Notes: generated by a model from the letters alone, not told the origin. Shown: positions 34,356 through 42,509, numbered from the stretch's first letter. The stretch: 64,000 bases of DNA from SIG307 sp964545045 (GCA_964545045.1 CAZJEN010000001.1:124001-188000); one strand, 5' to 3'. A program made the numbers and translations.

Positions 34356-35093
34356 ATGTCAGGTCATTCCAAATTTGCAAACATTAAGCACAAGAAGGAA
34401 AAGAACGATGCAGCAAAGGGTAAGATTTTCACCCGTATCGGTCGTGAAATCGCAGTAGCGGTAAAGGAAGGCGGTCCGGATCCGAATAACAACAGTAAGT
34501 TAAAGGACGTTATCGCAAAGGCAAAGGCGAACAACATGCCGAACGATACCATCGACCGCAGCATTAAGAAGGCTGCCGGTGACGGAGACGGCGTAAATTA
34601 CGAAAAGGTTACCTACGAAGGCTACGGCCCGAGCGGTATTGCTGTTATTGTAGATGCTCTTACGGACAACAAGAACCGTACCGCGGCAAATGTGCGCAGT
34701 GCATTCACCAAGGGTAACGGTAACATGGGAACCACCGGTTGTGTATCCTTCATGTTTGACAAGAAGGGTCAGATTATCGTAGCAAAGGAAGATTACTCCG
34801 GAGACGCAGACGAGCTTATGATGACCGCTCTCGACGCAGGCGCTGAGGACTTTGTAGAGGAAGAGGACAGCTTTGAAATCCTCACCGATCCGGATTCCTT
34901 CAGCGAAGTTCGTGAAGCACTGGAGCAGGCGGGTATCGTAATGGTTTCCGCAGAAGTTACCATGATTCCGCAGACCTGGGGCACCTTGACTGACGAAGGT
35001 GACATTAAGAGCATGAACAAGATGCTTGACCTTTTGGAAGAGGACGACGACGTTCAGGAAGTTTACCACAACTGGGATATGCCGGAGGAGTAA
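34356..35093 (+). CDS. yebC: YebC/PmpR family transcription or translation regulator
   Basis: The 245-residue protein has the family start MSGHSKFANIKHKKEKNDA, the segment AKANNMPNDTIDRSIKKAAG near residue 58, and VTYEGYGPSGIAVIVDALTDN near residue 85. YebC-type proteins bind DNA as regulators, and recent work also links them to translation of proline-rich stretches. The gene starts 18 bases after argR and is followed four bases later by gltX. Confidence 0.95.
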   Translation: MSGHSKFANIKHKKEKNDAAKGKIFTRIGREIAVAVKEGGPDPNNNSKLKDVIAKAKANNMPNDTIDRSIKKAAGDGDGVNYEKVTYEGYGPSGIAVIVDALTDNKNRTAANVRSAFTKGNGNMGTTGCVSFMFDKKGQIIVAKEDYSGDADELMMTALDAGAEDFVEEEDSFEILTDPDSFSEVREALEQAGIVMVSAEVTMIPQTWGTLTDEGDIKSMNKMLDLLEEDDDVQEVYHNWDMPEE

Positions 35094-35097
35094 GACT

Positions 35098-36564
35098 ATG
35101 AAAATCAGAACCAGATATGCACCGAGCCCGACGGGAAGAATGCACGTGGGTAATTTAAGAACCGCATTGTATGCATACTTAATCGCAAAGCACGGCGACG
35201 GTGATTTTATTTTAAGAATTGAGGATACGGACCAGGGCCGCTTGGTGGAGGGTGCCGTAGATATTATTTATCGTACCATGGAGACCACCGGTCTTTTACA
35301 CGATGAAGGTCCGGATAAGGACAAGGGCTTTGGCCCGTATGTACAGAGTGAGCGCGTAATCAGCGGTCTGTACATGGAGTATGCAAAGCAGCTTGTTGAG
35401 AAGGGCGAGGCATATTATTGCTTCTGTACCAAGGAGCGTCTGGAGTCTTTAAAGACTGCGGTTGAGGGTTCCGAGGATAAGGAGATTACCAAGTACGACA
35501 AGCATTGTCTACACTTGTCAAAAGAGGAAATCGAGAAGAATTTAGCAGCCGGGATGCCGTTTGTTATCCGTCAGAATACCCCGACGGAGGGTACCACGTC
35601 CTTTACGGATGTGCTTTACGGCACCATTACCGTAGATAACGCAGAGCTGGACGATATGATTCTCATTAAGTCCGACGGTTTTCCGACCTATAACTTTGCG
35701 AACGTAATCGACGACCATTTGATGGGTATTACCCATGTTGTAAGAGGTAACGAGTACCTTTCCTCTACGCCGAAGTACACGAGACTGTATCAGGCTTTCG
35801 GTTGGGAGGAGCCGGTGTACATTCACTGTCCGCTCATTACCAACGAGGAGCATCAGAAGCTTTCCAAGAGAAGCGGTCATTCCTCATTTGAGGATTTGGT
35901 AGAGCAGGGCTTTGTAACCGAAGCTATTGTGAACTTTACCGCACTTCTTGGTTGGAGTCCGTCTGTGAACGAAGAGATTTTCACGCTGCAGGAGTTAATC
36001 GAGCAGTTCGATTATACCCACATCAGCAAGTCTCCGGCCGTGTTTGATATGACGAAGCTGCGTTGGATGAACGGTGAGTACTTAAAGCGTATGGATAGCG
36101 AGAAGTATTACGAGCTTGCTATGCCGTATATTGACGAAGTAATCACGAAGCCGTACGACAAGAAGGCAATCGCAGATTTAGTCAAGACCAGAATCGAGAC
36201 ATTACTTGATATCGCAGGTCACATCGATTTCTTTGAGGAGCTTCCGGAGTACGATATCGAGATGTATGTACACAAGAAGATGAAGACCACCAAGGAGTCC
36301 TCCCTTGGCGTATTAAAGGATTTGCTTCCGCGTCTTCAGGAACTTAACGACTACAGCGTTCCGGCAATCGAAGCACTTCTCATGGGCTATGTGCAGGAGA
36401 AGGAAATCAAGAACGGACAGGGCTTGTGGCCGGTTCGTACCGCAGTTTCCGGTAAGCAGATGACCCCGGGCGGCGCTTACGAGATTATGGCGATTCTCGG
36501 TAAGGATGAGAGCTTGAGACGTATTGAGAAGGCGATTGAGCTGCTTTCTAAGGAAGTACAGTAA
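35098..36564 (+). CDS. gltX: Glutamyl-tRNA synthetase
   Basis: The product has 488 residues from ATG 35098 (GGAGGAGTAAGACT upstream); the frame is open further back inside yebC. The class I signature is RYAPSPTGRMHVGNLRTALYA (HIGH-type), and the KMSKS-type motif is KLSKRSGHSSFED near residue 255. The RFGGIDA-like core and the C-terminal anticodon helix bundle are of normal length. It loads tRNA with glutamate, and in Firmicutes usually also the glutamine tRNA for later amidation. Confidence 0.96.
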   Translation: MKIRTRYAPSPTGRMHVGNLRTALYAYLIAKHGDGDFILRIEDTDQGRLVEGAVDIIYRTMETTGLLHDEGPDKDKGFGPYVQSERVISGLYMEYAKQLVEKGEAYYCFCTKERLESLKTAVEGSEDKEITKYDKHCLHLSKEEIEKNLAAGMPFVIRQNTPTEGTTSFTDVLYGTITVDNAELDDMILIKSDGFPTYNFANVIDDHLMGITHVVRGNEYLSSTPKYTRLYQAFGWEEPVYIHCPLITNEEHQKLSKRSGHSSFEDLVEQGFVTEAIVNFTALLGWSPSVNEEIFTLQELIEQFDYTHISKSPAVFDMTKLRWMNGEYLKRMDSEKYYELAMPYIDEVITKPYDKKAIADLVKTRIETLLDIAGHIDFFEELPEYDIEMYVHKKMKTTKESSLGVLKDLLPRLQELNDYSVPAIEALLMGYVQEKEIKNGQGLWPVRTAVSGKQMTPGGAYEIMAILGKDESLRRIEKAIELLSKEVQ

Positions 36565-36579
36565 AAATAAAAAACGGAC

Positions 36580-36608
36580 TTACATTTCCGGTTGGGATGT
36601 GGTATAAT
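36580..36608 (+). promoter_or_regulatory. SigA promoter after gltX
   Basis: TTACAT (36580-36585), 17 bases, TATAAT (36603-36608). It begins 16 bases after the gltX stop and can drive the small RNA candidate and the MATE gene. Confidence 0.68.
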
Positions 36609-36614
36609 CCATAT

Positions 36615-36716
36615 TCGGAAAAAGAAAAGGTGTAATCATAGATGTAAATCCAGCAAGAATGAGTGCGTGTAATCTATTGTAGTGTGACTACAAAGGTTAC
36701 ACGCTTTTCTTGCGTG
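36615..36716 (+). ncRNA. Candidate small RNA or leader of the MATE gene
   Basis: Between the promoter at 36580-36608 and about 36716 there is no plausible coding frame. The stretch ends in a long hairpin: GCGTGTAA (36665-36672) pairs with TTACACGC (36697-36704) around an inner TTGTAG..CTACAA stem, then TTTTCTT. That looks like an intrinsic terminator, so a transcript of about 100 nt is expected, either free or as an attenuating leader of the exporter gene. No known riboswitch class was recognised. Confidence 0.45.
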
Positions 36717-36721
36717 TAGGC

Positions 36722-36850
36722 AAAGTGAGCATAGAAGAGATTTTGGAAGCATGCTTCCGAAAAGCTCTGATTATGCGAACGCGCCCACGACTGAGTGACG
36801 AAGTCACGAAGTGTAGATGTGGGCTGGGTGCATTAGCACCGCCTGCACGA
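36722..36850. repeat. Structured non-coding repeat, copy 2
   Basis: There is no gene in 36717-36877. The stretch folds into hairpins: GGAAGC..GCTTCC (36755-36770), GCCCAC..GTGGGC around an inner GTGAC..GTCAC, and GGTGC..GCACC followed by GCCTGCAC. The last part resembles the end of the element at 16463-16605. Both copies lie just upstream of transporter-related genes. Confidence 0.5.
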
Positions 36851-36877
36851 ACAAGAGAAAATGATAAGGAGATTTTT

Positions 36878-38275
36878 ATGAAACAACCAAATGACGAATC
36901 AATGAAACAAAACAAAATGGCGACCATGCCGGTAAAGAAGCTTATGATTACCATGGCGATACCGATGATTATTTCCATGATGCTACAGGCAGTGTATAAC
37001 ATCGTGGACAGTGCCTTTGTGGCGAATATGAGGGAAAACGGGGAACTTGCCCTAAATGCGCTGACGCTGGCGTTTCCGGTGCAGATGCTGATGGTGGCGG
37101 TGGGAATCGGTACCGGTGTAGGAGTAAATGCACTTTTGGCAAAAAGCATGGGGCAGGGAGATACGGAAAAAGCGAGCCGAACCGCAGGAAACGGTGTGTT
37201 TTTGATGGCAGTGATTTATGTGGTATTTGCGTTGTTCGGAATCTTCGGTGTGGATGCGTATGTGGCATCCCAGACAAGGAATGCAGTAATCGCGGAGATG
37301 ACAACGGATTATCTGCGTATTTGTTGTGTGTGGTCTTTCGGTATCTTGTTCTTCTCTTTGTATGAAAAGGTGTTACAGGCAACCGGAAAAAGCATGTATT
37401 CTACCATTGCGCAGATTACGGGAGCTGTGGTGAATGTGGTACTTGACCCGATTTTAATTTACGGCTGGCTTGGTTTTCCGGAGCTGGGAGTAAAGGGGGC
37501 TGCGTATGCAACGATTATCGGTCAGATTGCTTCGGCACTGTGCGGACTTTTATTGCACTTAAAGGCAAATAAGGAGATAAAAAACGGCATTCGGTATATC
37601 AAACCGTCGGGAAAGATTATCAAAGGCATTTACAGGATCGGATTCGCGGCAATTATTGCACAGGCATTGATGTCGCTAATGACATATTTGCTTAATATTA
37701 TTTTCGGACGTATTAACGAAAACGTAGTAACTGCATACGGGTTATATTATAAAATACAGCAGTTTATTTTGTTTGCGGCATTCGGATTGCGTGATGCCAT
37801 TACACCGATTATATCCTTTAATCATGGAATGGGAAGCAGAGAACGGGTAAAGGCCGGTGTAAAGTGCGGATTACTCTATACGCTGGTGATTATGTTTATT
37901 GGTTTTTTGGGATTGGAAGTATTTGCGGTGCCGTTTGCCGGGCTTTTCGGTTTGTCCGGAGAAACAAAGGAATTGTGTATTTCTGCAATTCGTATTATAT
38001 CCGTAAGTTTTATGTTTGCGGGAGCCAATATTGCGTTCCAGGGCATTTTTCAGGCACTGGACAGCGGTGTGGAATCTTTAGTCGTCTCTGTGTGTCGTCA
38101 GTTTCTATTTGTGATTCCTGTGGCGTATCTGTTTTCCGAGATTGTACTTGAGGGAACTGTCGGAACGTGGCTCGTATGGTGGGTGTTCCCGATTGCGGAA
38201 GGATTGTCCGTGGTAGTTTCCGCTTTGTTTATGAATCGAATCAAGAAAAGAAAAATTAGTGTAATCGGAGAATAA
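36878..38275 (+). CDS. MATE family efflux transporter
   Basis: The product has 465 residues from ATG 36878 (ATAAGGAGATTTTT upstream); the frame is open back to 36710 without a start site. The helix 1 signature is AIPMIISMMLQAVYNIVDSAFVA, with the mirror in ALMSLMTYLLNIIFGRINEN near residue 275. About twelve helices are present. It belongs to a MATE subgroup different from the one at 4052. A leader RNA with a possible terminator precedes it, so expression may be conditional. Confidence 0.92.
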   Translation: MKQPNDESMKQNKMATMPVKKLMITMAIPMIISMMLQAVYNIVDSAFVANMRENGELALNALTLAFPVQMLMVAVGIGTGVGVNALLAKSMGQGDTEKASRTAGNGVFLMAVIYVVFALFGIFGVDAYVASQTRNAVIAEMTTDYLRICCVWSFGILFFSLYEKVLQATGKSMYSTIAQITGAVVNVVLDPILIYGWLGFPELGVKGAAYATIIGQIASALCGLLLHLKANKEIKNGIRYIKPSGKIIKGIYRIGFAAIIAQALMSLMTYLLNIIFGRINENVVTAYGLYYKIQQFILFAAFGLRDAITPIISFNHGMGSRERVKAGVKCGLLYTLVIMFIGFLGLEVFAVPFAGLFGLSGETKELCISAIRIISVSFMFAGANIAFQGIFQALDSGVESLVVSVCRQFLFVIPVAYLFSEIVLEGTVGTWLVWWVFPIAEGLSVVVSALFMNRIKKRKISVIGE

Positions 38276-38377
38276 AACATGTAGTTTGTACAAAAAAGCA
38301 ACAGGAAATTTTCACAAAAATGACCCTGTGTCAGATGCGCAAAGTGACGAAAATTAAGGCTGTAGCGAAAATTTTAC

Positions 38378-38406
38378 TTACGAAATTTCGGGGATTTTAT
38401 TAAAAT
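38378..38406 (+). promoter_or_regulatory. Possible promoter of the small-protein group
   Basis: TTACGA (38378-38383), 17 bases, TAAAAT (38401-38406), 39 bases before the next ATG. The rest of 38276-38445 is AT-rich with no other feature seen. Confidence 0.4.
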
Positions 38407-38445
38407 AAATATGTAACCCGAAAACACACAGAAGGTAGGTAAAGG

Positions 38446-38685
38446 ATGAAAAGAGTAAAAGCGGCGTGTATTGTACAGACATTGCATTTTATGTTGAAGG
38501 AAGACGAAGCTCACGAGTATGCGGTGAAGCATGTTCAGGAAAATGTAAAACGTTATAAGGATGATCTTGACAGAAAGCATACAAAGTACAAGATTCTTTC
38601 GGAGGAAACGTTAGAAGACGGTTCTGTCATGATTGAAATTAAAAAGCAGTACAGTACATCTCCGGTAGGAAAATACCTGGATTAG
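38446..38685 (+). CDS. Unknown small soluble protein, 79 residues
   Basis: The start follows GGTAGGTAAAGG. The protein is charged: MKRVKAACIVQTLHFMLKED, then a helix with HEYAVKHVQENVKRYKDDLDRKH, then beta-type YKILSEETLEDGSVMIEIKKQY. No family is recognised. It begins a group of three small genes that precede the accessory zone. Confidence 0.65.
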   Translation: MKRVKAACIVQTLHFMLKEDEAHEYAVKHVQENVKRYKDDLDRKHTKYKILSEETLEDGSVMIEIKKQYSTSPVGKYLD

Positions 38686-38706
38686 CGGGAGAGAAGAAAA
38701 GAGGTG

Positions 38707-38743
38707 ACGTGCAGTTGTCGGAGCAGATGACTGCACGTTTCTT
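38707..38743 (+). terminator. Terminator-like hairpin
   Basis: ACGTGCAGT (38707-38715) pairs perfectly with ACTGCACGT (38730-38738), followed by TTCTTA. The short T stretch makes it a weak terminator. Confidence 0.5.
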
Positions 38744-38777
38744 AGATTTGACATTCTGAGAAAGAGAGGAAGCAAAA

Positions 38778-39140
38778 GTGAAAATAGAAAGTTTACTCGG
38801 AGAAACAATGATTCATAATTCTTTTGGAGCTGGTATCATCGGTGGCGTCCATGAGAAATATCTGGAAGTGGATTTTCCGGAAAAGAAAAAGCATTGTAAG
38901 TTTCTGTATCCCTCCTGCTTTGATGGGTATGCTATGTTAGAGAATAAGACAAAACAGAGGAGAGTGCAGCAGGATTTGGAAGTGTGGAAGAAGGAGTCCG
39001 GAGCATTACGGGAGGAAGAGATGAGACTGGCATACGAGAAGACGCAGCAGGAAATTCTGGAACGAAAAAATGCTGCGGAGGAGAAAAAGCTTCGTGCAGC
39101 GAAAAGGGCAATGGAGCATAGGATGGTGTATCAACGATGA
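38778..39140 (+). CDS. Free-standing PcrA C-terminal-like (Tudor-like) domain with coiled coil
   Basis: The 120-residue protein starts at GTG 38778 after GAGAGGAAGC. Residues about 5-55 (LGETMIHNSFGAGIIGGVHE, LEVDFPEKKKHCKFLYPSCF) match the pattern H..FG.G.I.......L.V.F...KK that ends PcrA/UvrD helicases. The same pattern ends the helicase encoded at 51476 (GTRVIHTIYGGGTITDANEG). In PcrA this Tudor-like domain contacts RNA polymerase. The rest is a highly charged helix (EVWKKESGALREEEMRLAYEK). A role in binding RNA polymerase or nucleic acid is inferred only. It overlaps the next gene by four bases. Confidence 0.6.
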   Translation: MKIESLLGETMIHNSFGAGIIGGVHEKYLEVDFPEKKKHCKFLYPSCFDGYAMLENKTKQRRVQQDLEVWKKESGALREEEMRLAYEKTQQEILERKNAAEEKKLRAAKRAMEHRMVYQR

Positions 39141-39376
39141 AGAAAATTACAGTGAAAAACACAAGAAACTCCAGGGCGGAAAGCCGATTTGTGACACTGG
39201 CCTGTCAGTTTAAAAGTGAAATAACGGCAGAGGTGTTTGACAAAGAATACAATGCAAAAAGTATTATGAGCACAATGATTTTAGAGGGTGCAGATGAGGT
39301 GGTGTTAACAATTGACGGGCCGGATGAGGCGGAGGCGGAAAAGACGATACGAGGGTATTACAGAGGGGAGAAATGA
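39137..39376 (+). CDS. HPr-like protein lacking the phosphorylated histidine
   Basis: The 79-residue protein matches HPr in length and fold pattern: MKKITVKNTRNSRAES, then FVTLACQFKSEI, AKSIMSTMILEGADEVVLTIDG and DEAEAEKTIRGYY. The region of the PTS active His15 reads NSRAESRF, with no His. The Ser46 regulatory site region (AKSIMSTM) is kept. In Bacillus, Crh has a similar loss of His15 and acts only in catabolite control. A Crh-like role is possible but unproven. It is translationally coupled to the Tudor-like gene. Confidence 0.65.
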   Translation: MKKITVKNTRNSRAESRFVTLACQFKSEITAEVFDKEYNAKSIMSTMILEGADEVVLTIDGPDEAEAEKTIRGYYRGEK

Positions 39377-39414
39377 TTTCACAGTTTGAAAAGTTTAGAG
39401 TGAGCGGTAATATG

Positions 39415-39448
39415 GACAGAATGCTTAGATGAGTGTTCTGTCTTTTTT
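39415..39448 (+). terminator. Terminator of the small-protein group
   Basis: GACAGAA pairs with TTCTGTC around a loop of about 14 bases, followed by TTTTTTATTTTT. Confidence 0.8.
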
Positions 39449-39469
39449 ATTTTTAGGAGGAAAATACGA

Positions 39470-39498
39470 TTGCGATGCCAAAAGGAATGTGATAAAAT
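39470..39498 (+). promoter_or_regulatory. Promoter of the histidine phosphatase gene
   Basis: TTGCGA (39470-39475), 17 bases, TAAAAT (39493-39498). It lies 27 bases before the ATG. Confidence 0.6.
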
Positions 39499-39525
39499 AG
39501 GTAATTAAACTATTGGAGGTGGCGT

Positions 39526-40134
39526 ATGAAAACAATTATCACAATTCAACACACACAGTCTGTGCATCATACTAATGGCATGGTGGGTTCATGGACGGAT
39601 TGGGAACTGTCTGAGCTTGGAGTGGAACAGGCAGAAAAAATCGGAGAGAAGTTAAAAACGGAGCTTTCCGGGAGAACTTTTGTTATGTATTCTTCGGATT
39701 TGCTCCGGGCAAAGCAGACGGCGGAGCATGTGGGAAAGCATCTGGGAATTGAACCAATATTAAAGACGGAACTGAGAGAACGGAATCTCGGAAAGTGTTG
39801 CGGAAAGTCGGTGCAGTGGCTTCGTGAAAACTTGGAATGTCAGGAGAAAACCATTGACGACAGACTATTTTCCGATGCGGAAAGCAGACGGGATACATGG
39901 AACCGCTTGAAGCCGTTGTTTGATCAACTTATGACAAACGAAGAAGAGAACATTATCTTAGTGTCTCACGGCGATTTGCTCAGTGTATTTAATGCCATGT
40001 TTTTAGGCCTGGATGTGGAGGCAATCAATACCTGTGAACTGTTCGGCTTGGCGGGTGGCGTATCCTATATGTTTGTAAATGATGAGGGGAAACGCTTTGT
40101 GAAGAGGATGAGTGATATGTCGTATTTAGGATAA
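39526..40134 (+). CDS. Histidine phosphatase family protein with altered RHG motif
   Basis: The 202-residue protein follows the phosphoglycerate-mutase-like fold: YSSDLLRAKQTAEHVG near residue 54, LRERNLGKCCGKS near residue 83 and VSHGDLLSVFNAM near residue 144 with the second catalytic His. The first motif is IQHTQS (His at residue 9) where the family has RHGE. The phospho-accepting His remains but the neighbouring Arg and Gly are changed, so activity may be altered. TATTGGAGGTGG precedes the ATG. Substrate is unknown. Confidence 0.85.
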   Translation: MKTIITIQHTQSVHHTNGMVGSWTDWELSELGVEQAEKIGEKLKTELSGRTFVMYSSDLLRAKQTAEHVGKHLGIEPILKTELRERNLGKCCGKSVQWLRENLECQEKTIDDRLFSDAESRRDTWNRLKPLFDQLMTNEEENIILVSHGDLLSVFNAMFLGLDVEAINTCELFGLAGGVSYMFVNDEGKRFVKRMSDMSYLG

Positions 40135-40157
40135 GACGGTATTGGCGGGGGAACGGT

Positions 40158-40700
40158 ATGAAGCATTTAGGTACACGCACTTTGGAAGCAGAACGCATTG
40201 TTTTACGAAGAATCGAAGTCGAGGATTACAAGCAGATGTATGAAAATTGGGCTTGTAAGGAGGAATGCAGCAAATACTTTCCATGGTCTGTGGTTACGGA
40301 TAGCGAAGTTTATAAAAAGAGGGTTTTGACCTGGGTGGATAATTATGAAGATGATTTGTACTTTAACTGGCTGATTGTGCGAAAGGATACTAAGGAAGCC
40401 ATAGGTATTATTAATCTTCATAACGTGGACGAACAATCCGGGTCGGCGGAAACCTCGTACATATTGGCACCGGACCATTGGGGCAATGGACTTGCGACAG
40501 AGGCGGTAAGACGTGTTCTTCAATATGCCTTTGAAGAGCTGGAATTGAGCCGGGTGTGTGCAGATGTATTCGCGGGAAATGTCGCATCAGAGAAGGTATT
40601 GGAAAAGTGCGGTTTTCAATGTGAAGGTGTCATAAAAGAGAGATACGAGAAAGAAGGGATACGTATAGATGCGATTTCATACGGAATACAAAAATTGTAA
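40158..40700 (+). CDS. GNAT acetyltransferase, RimJ/RimL type
   Basis: The 180-residue protein begins LGTRTLEAERIVLRRIEVEDY, typical of RimJ/RimL N-terminal acetyltransferases. The acetyl-CoA site lies in YILAPDHWGNGLATEAVRRVLQYAF near residue 94, and SRVCADVFAGNVASEKVLEKCGF follows. The family acetylates ribosomal or other protein N-termini or small molecules; the substrate is unknown. It lies 23 bases after the phosphatase gene. Confidence 0.9.
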   Translation: MKHLGTRTLEAERIVLRRIEVEDYKQMYENWACKEECSKYFPWSVVTDSEVYKKRVLTWVDNYEDDLYFNWLIVRKDTKEAIGIINLHNVDEQSGSAETSYILAPDHWGNGLATEAVRRVLQYAFEELELSRVCADVFAGNVASEKVLEKCGFQCEGVIKERYEKEGIRIDAISYGIQKL

Positions 40701-40849
40701 AATATAGCGATTTCTTCCCGGCTTCTGTTGGAATACGATTTACAATTGACCTATGGTGCGGAGGAGGTACAGTTTTCGGAGTATATGAAGGGGTAAAAGC
40801 CTATATTGATGCATGGACAAAAGAAAAGATAGAAAGGGAGAAAAAATGA
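40701..40849 (+). pseudogene. Possible 3' remnant of a lost gene
   Basis: The frame from 40704 reads SRLLLEYDLQLTYGAEEVQFSEYMKG and stops at 40794. One base to the left, the next frame continues VKAYIDAWTKEKIEREKK and stops at 40847-40849, overlapping the next gene's ATG as in coupled operons. Joined at the G run (40790-40793) it looks like the end of a helical protein. There is no start or family match, so this is a tentative call. Confidence 0.3.
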
Positions 40850-41919
40850 GCATAACATTACCAAAGTATATTACGGGGGCCTATGCCGTAGGTACGGAGC
40901 GTTTTACCGTAACAGACGATTCCAGAGAAGAAGTATTGGGACCGAAGTGCGGTCCGCGTCGGCTGGAGGTGCGACTGTTTTATCCGGTGAACAAATCTGC
41001 GGTAGAAGGAAAAGAACGAATGAAGCTGTCAGAGGAACGAGTACAGGCAATACAAAAGGCTTGTATGGTAAAAAAGTTGCCGGAAGAGATTGTGCGTCCG
41101 GAATGTTATACGGGGGTACCGCAGGCAGAAGGAAAGTTCCCGCTTGTACTGTATAGTCACGGATATGCGAGCGGAATTACCGAGGCAAACGGCCTTCTTT
41201 GCTATGAATTGGCATCCAACGGATATATCGTGGCATCCGTCGGACATGCCTATGAAGCGGCAATTTGTGAGTTTGACGACGGAACGGTTGCATTGTATGA
41301 CAAGGAAATTAAAATACAGACCGGTGGAATAAAATCTTTCTTTGCCAATATGAAGCTGGTACGGATGGATGCGGAAGCGGAAGAAGTCTATACCTATTTT
41401 GACGAACTGCAAAAGAAGTACATGGGATTTATGCTGGGCCGTTTGCCGGAGTGGGGCAAGGACAGCCTTTGCGTCATTGATGCACTTAAGAAGTCTTATG
41501 GAGATCGGATTGATTTTGTAAAAGGAATCGGCGCAACGGGACATTCCTTCGGCGGAGCTGTGGCGTACTGGCTTTGTCAATATTCCGACGAGGTTACTTG
41601 CGGAGCAAATATTGACGGTGGTGTGTTCGGGGATTATACGGGAATGGTGATGAAAAAGCCTTTTTTACAAATCGGAAGTAAGATGAGCCGCAATCATGAG
41701 ATAAAGCCGCTTCTTGCCACCGAGGCACCGGTACGGTTTGAGGTTTTCGAAGGAGTGACCCACGGAGGTTTTACGGATTTGAAGTTTATGTATGAGCCGA
41801 ATTCTTCAAAGGCAAGGATGATGGTAGGTAAAATGGACGGATGTGAGATGCACCGGAGGCTTGCGGACTTGCATTTGGAGTTTTTCGGGGAGTATTTAAA
41901 GAATGTTGACGGAATGTGA
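40846..41919 (+). CDS. Alpha/beta hydrolase, PAF-acetylhydrolase/dienelactone-hydrolase-like
   Basis: The product has 357 residues from ATG 40846 (AGAAAGGGAGAAAA upstream). It starts PKYITGAYAVGTERFTVTDD and has RRLEVRLFYPV, as in bacterial PAF-acetylhydrolase-like proteins. The oxyanion segment is LVLYSHGYASG, the nucleophile elbow is GATGHSFGGAVAYW near residue 232, and a late His lies in GVTHGGFTDL. There is no signal peptide, so it is cytoplasmic. Likely an esterase of unknown substrate. Confidence 0.85.
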   Translation: MSITLPKYITGAYAVGTERFTVTDDSREEVLGPKCGPRRLEVRLFYPVNKSAVEGKERMKLSEERVQAIQKACMVKKLPEEIVRPECYTGVPQAEGKFPLVLYSHGYASGITEANGLLCYELASNGYIVASVGHAYEAAICEFDDGTVALYDKEIKIQTGGIKSFFANMKLVRMDAEAEEVYTYFDELQKKYMGFMLGRLPEWGKDSLCVIDALKKSYGDRIDFVKGIGATGHSFGGAVAYWLCQYSDEVTCGANIDGGVFGDYTGMVMKKPFLQIGSKMSRNHEIKPLLATEAPVRFEVFEGVTHGGFTDLKFMYEPNSSKARMMVGKMDGCEMHRRLADLHLEFFGEYLKNVDGM

Positions 41920-41987
41920 GTTTAAGAGCCGATAAATGCCGGAAGCGACATGTTATTGCAAATCATTCTTTGAAGGGAGACCTACCT

Positions 41988-42509
41988 ATGATTATACTGA
42001 TTGCCGGTGCATCCCATACGGGAAAGACCGCGTTGGCGCAAAAGCTACTGGAAAAGTATCATTACCCGTACATGTCCATTGATCATATTAAAATGGGACT
42101 GATTCGCAGCGGGCAGACGGAACTGACACCCTGCAGTGATGACAATGCATTGACCGATTATCTTTGGCCCATTGTACGGGAGATGATTAAGACTGCCATT
42201 GAAAATAATCAGAACATGATTGTGGAAGGATGTTACATTCCTTATGATTGGGAGAAGGATTTTGAGCCGGAGTATTTGAAGGGAATTCGGTACATTTGTC
42301 TGGTTATGAGCGAGACGTATATCAGGGCGCATTTTGCGGATATTAAGAGGTTTGCAAATGTGATAGAGGAACGGCTGGATGATTCGGATTGTACGATGGA
42401 GTCGGTATTGCAGGATAATGCAGAGGTACTTCGGGAGTGTGAGAAGCATGGAGCGAAGTATGTGCTGATTGATGAGACGTATCCGGAGGATGTGGATATT
42501 GATTTGTAG
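41988..42509 (+). CDS. P-loop kinase-like protein
   Basis: The product has 173 residues from ATG 41988 (GAAGGGAGACC upstream); the open frame back to 41916 overlaps the hydrolase gene. Walker A is GASHTGKTALAQKLLEKY at residues 6-23, and the lid-type region has IDHIKMGLIRSG and MIVEGCYIPYDWEKDF. This resembles the adenylate-kinase/zeta-toxin-like or 2-phosphoglycerate-kinase-like small-molecule kinases. Substrate is unknown. It probably belongs to the transcript of the upstream hydrolase. Confidence 0.75.
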   Translation: MIILIAGASHTGKTALAQKLLEKYHYPYMSIDHIKMGLIRSGQTELTPCSDDNALTDYLWPIVREMIKTAIENNQNMIVEGCYIPYDWEKDFEPEYLKGIRYICLVMSETYIRAHFADIKRFANVIEERLDDSDCTMESVLQDNAEVLRECEKHGAKYVLIDETYPEDVDIDL

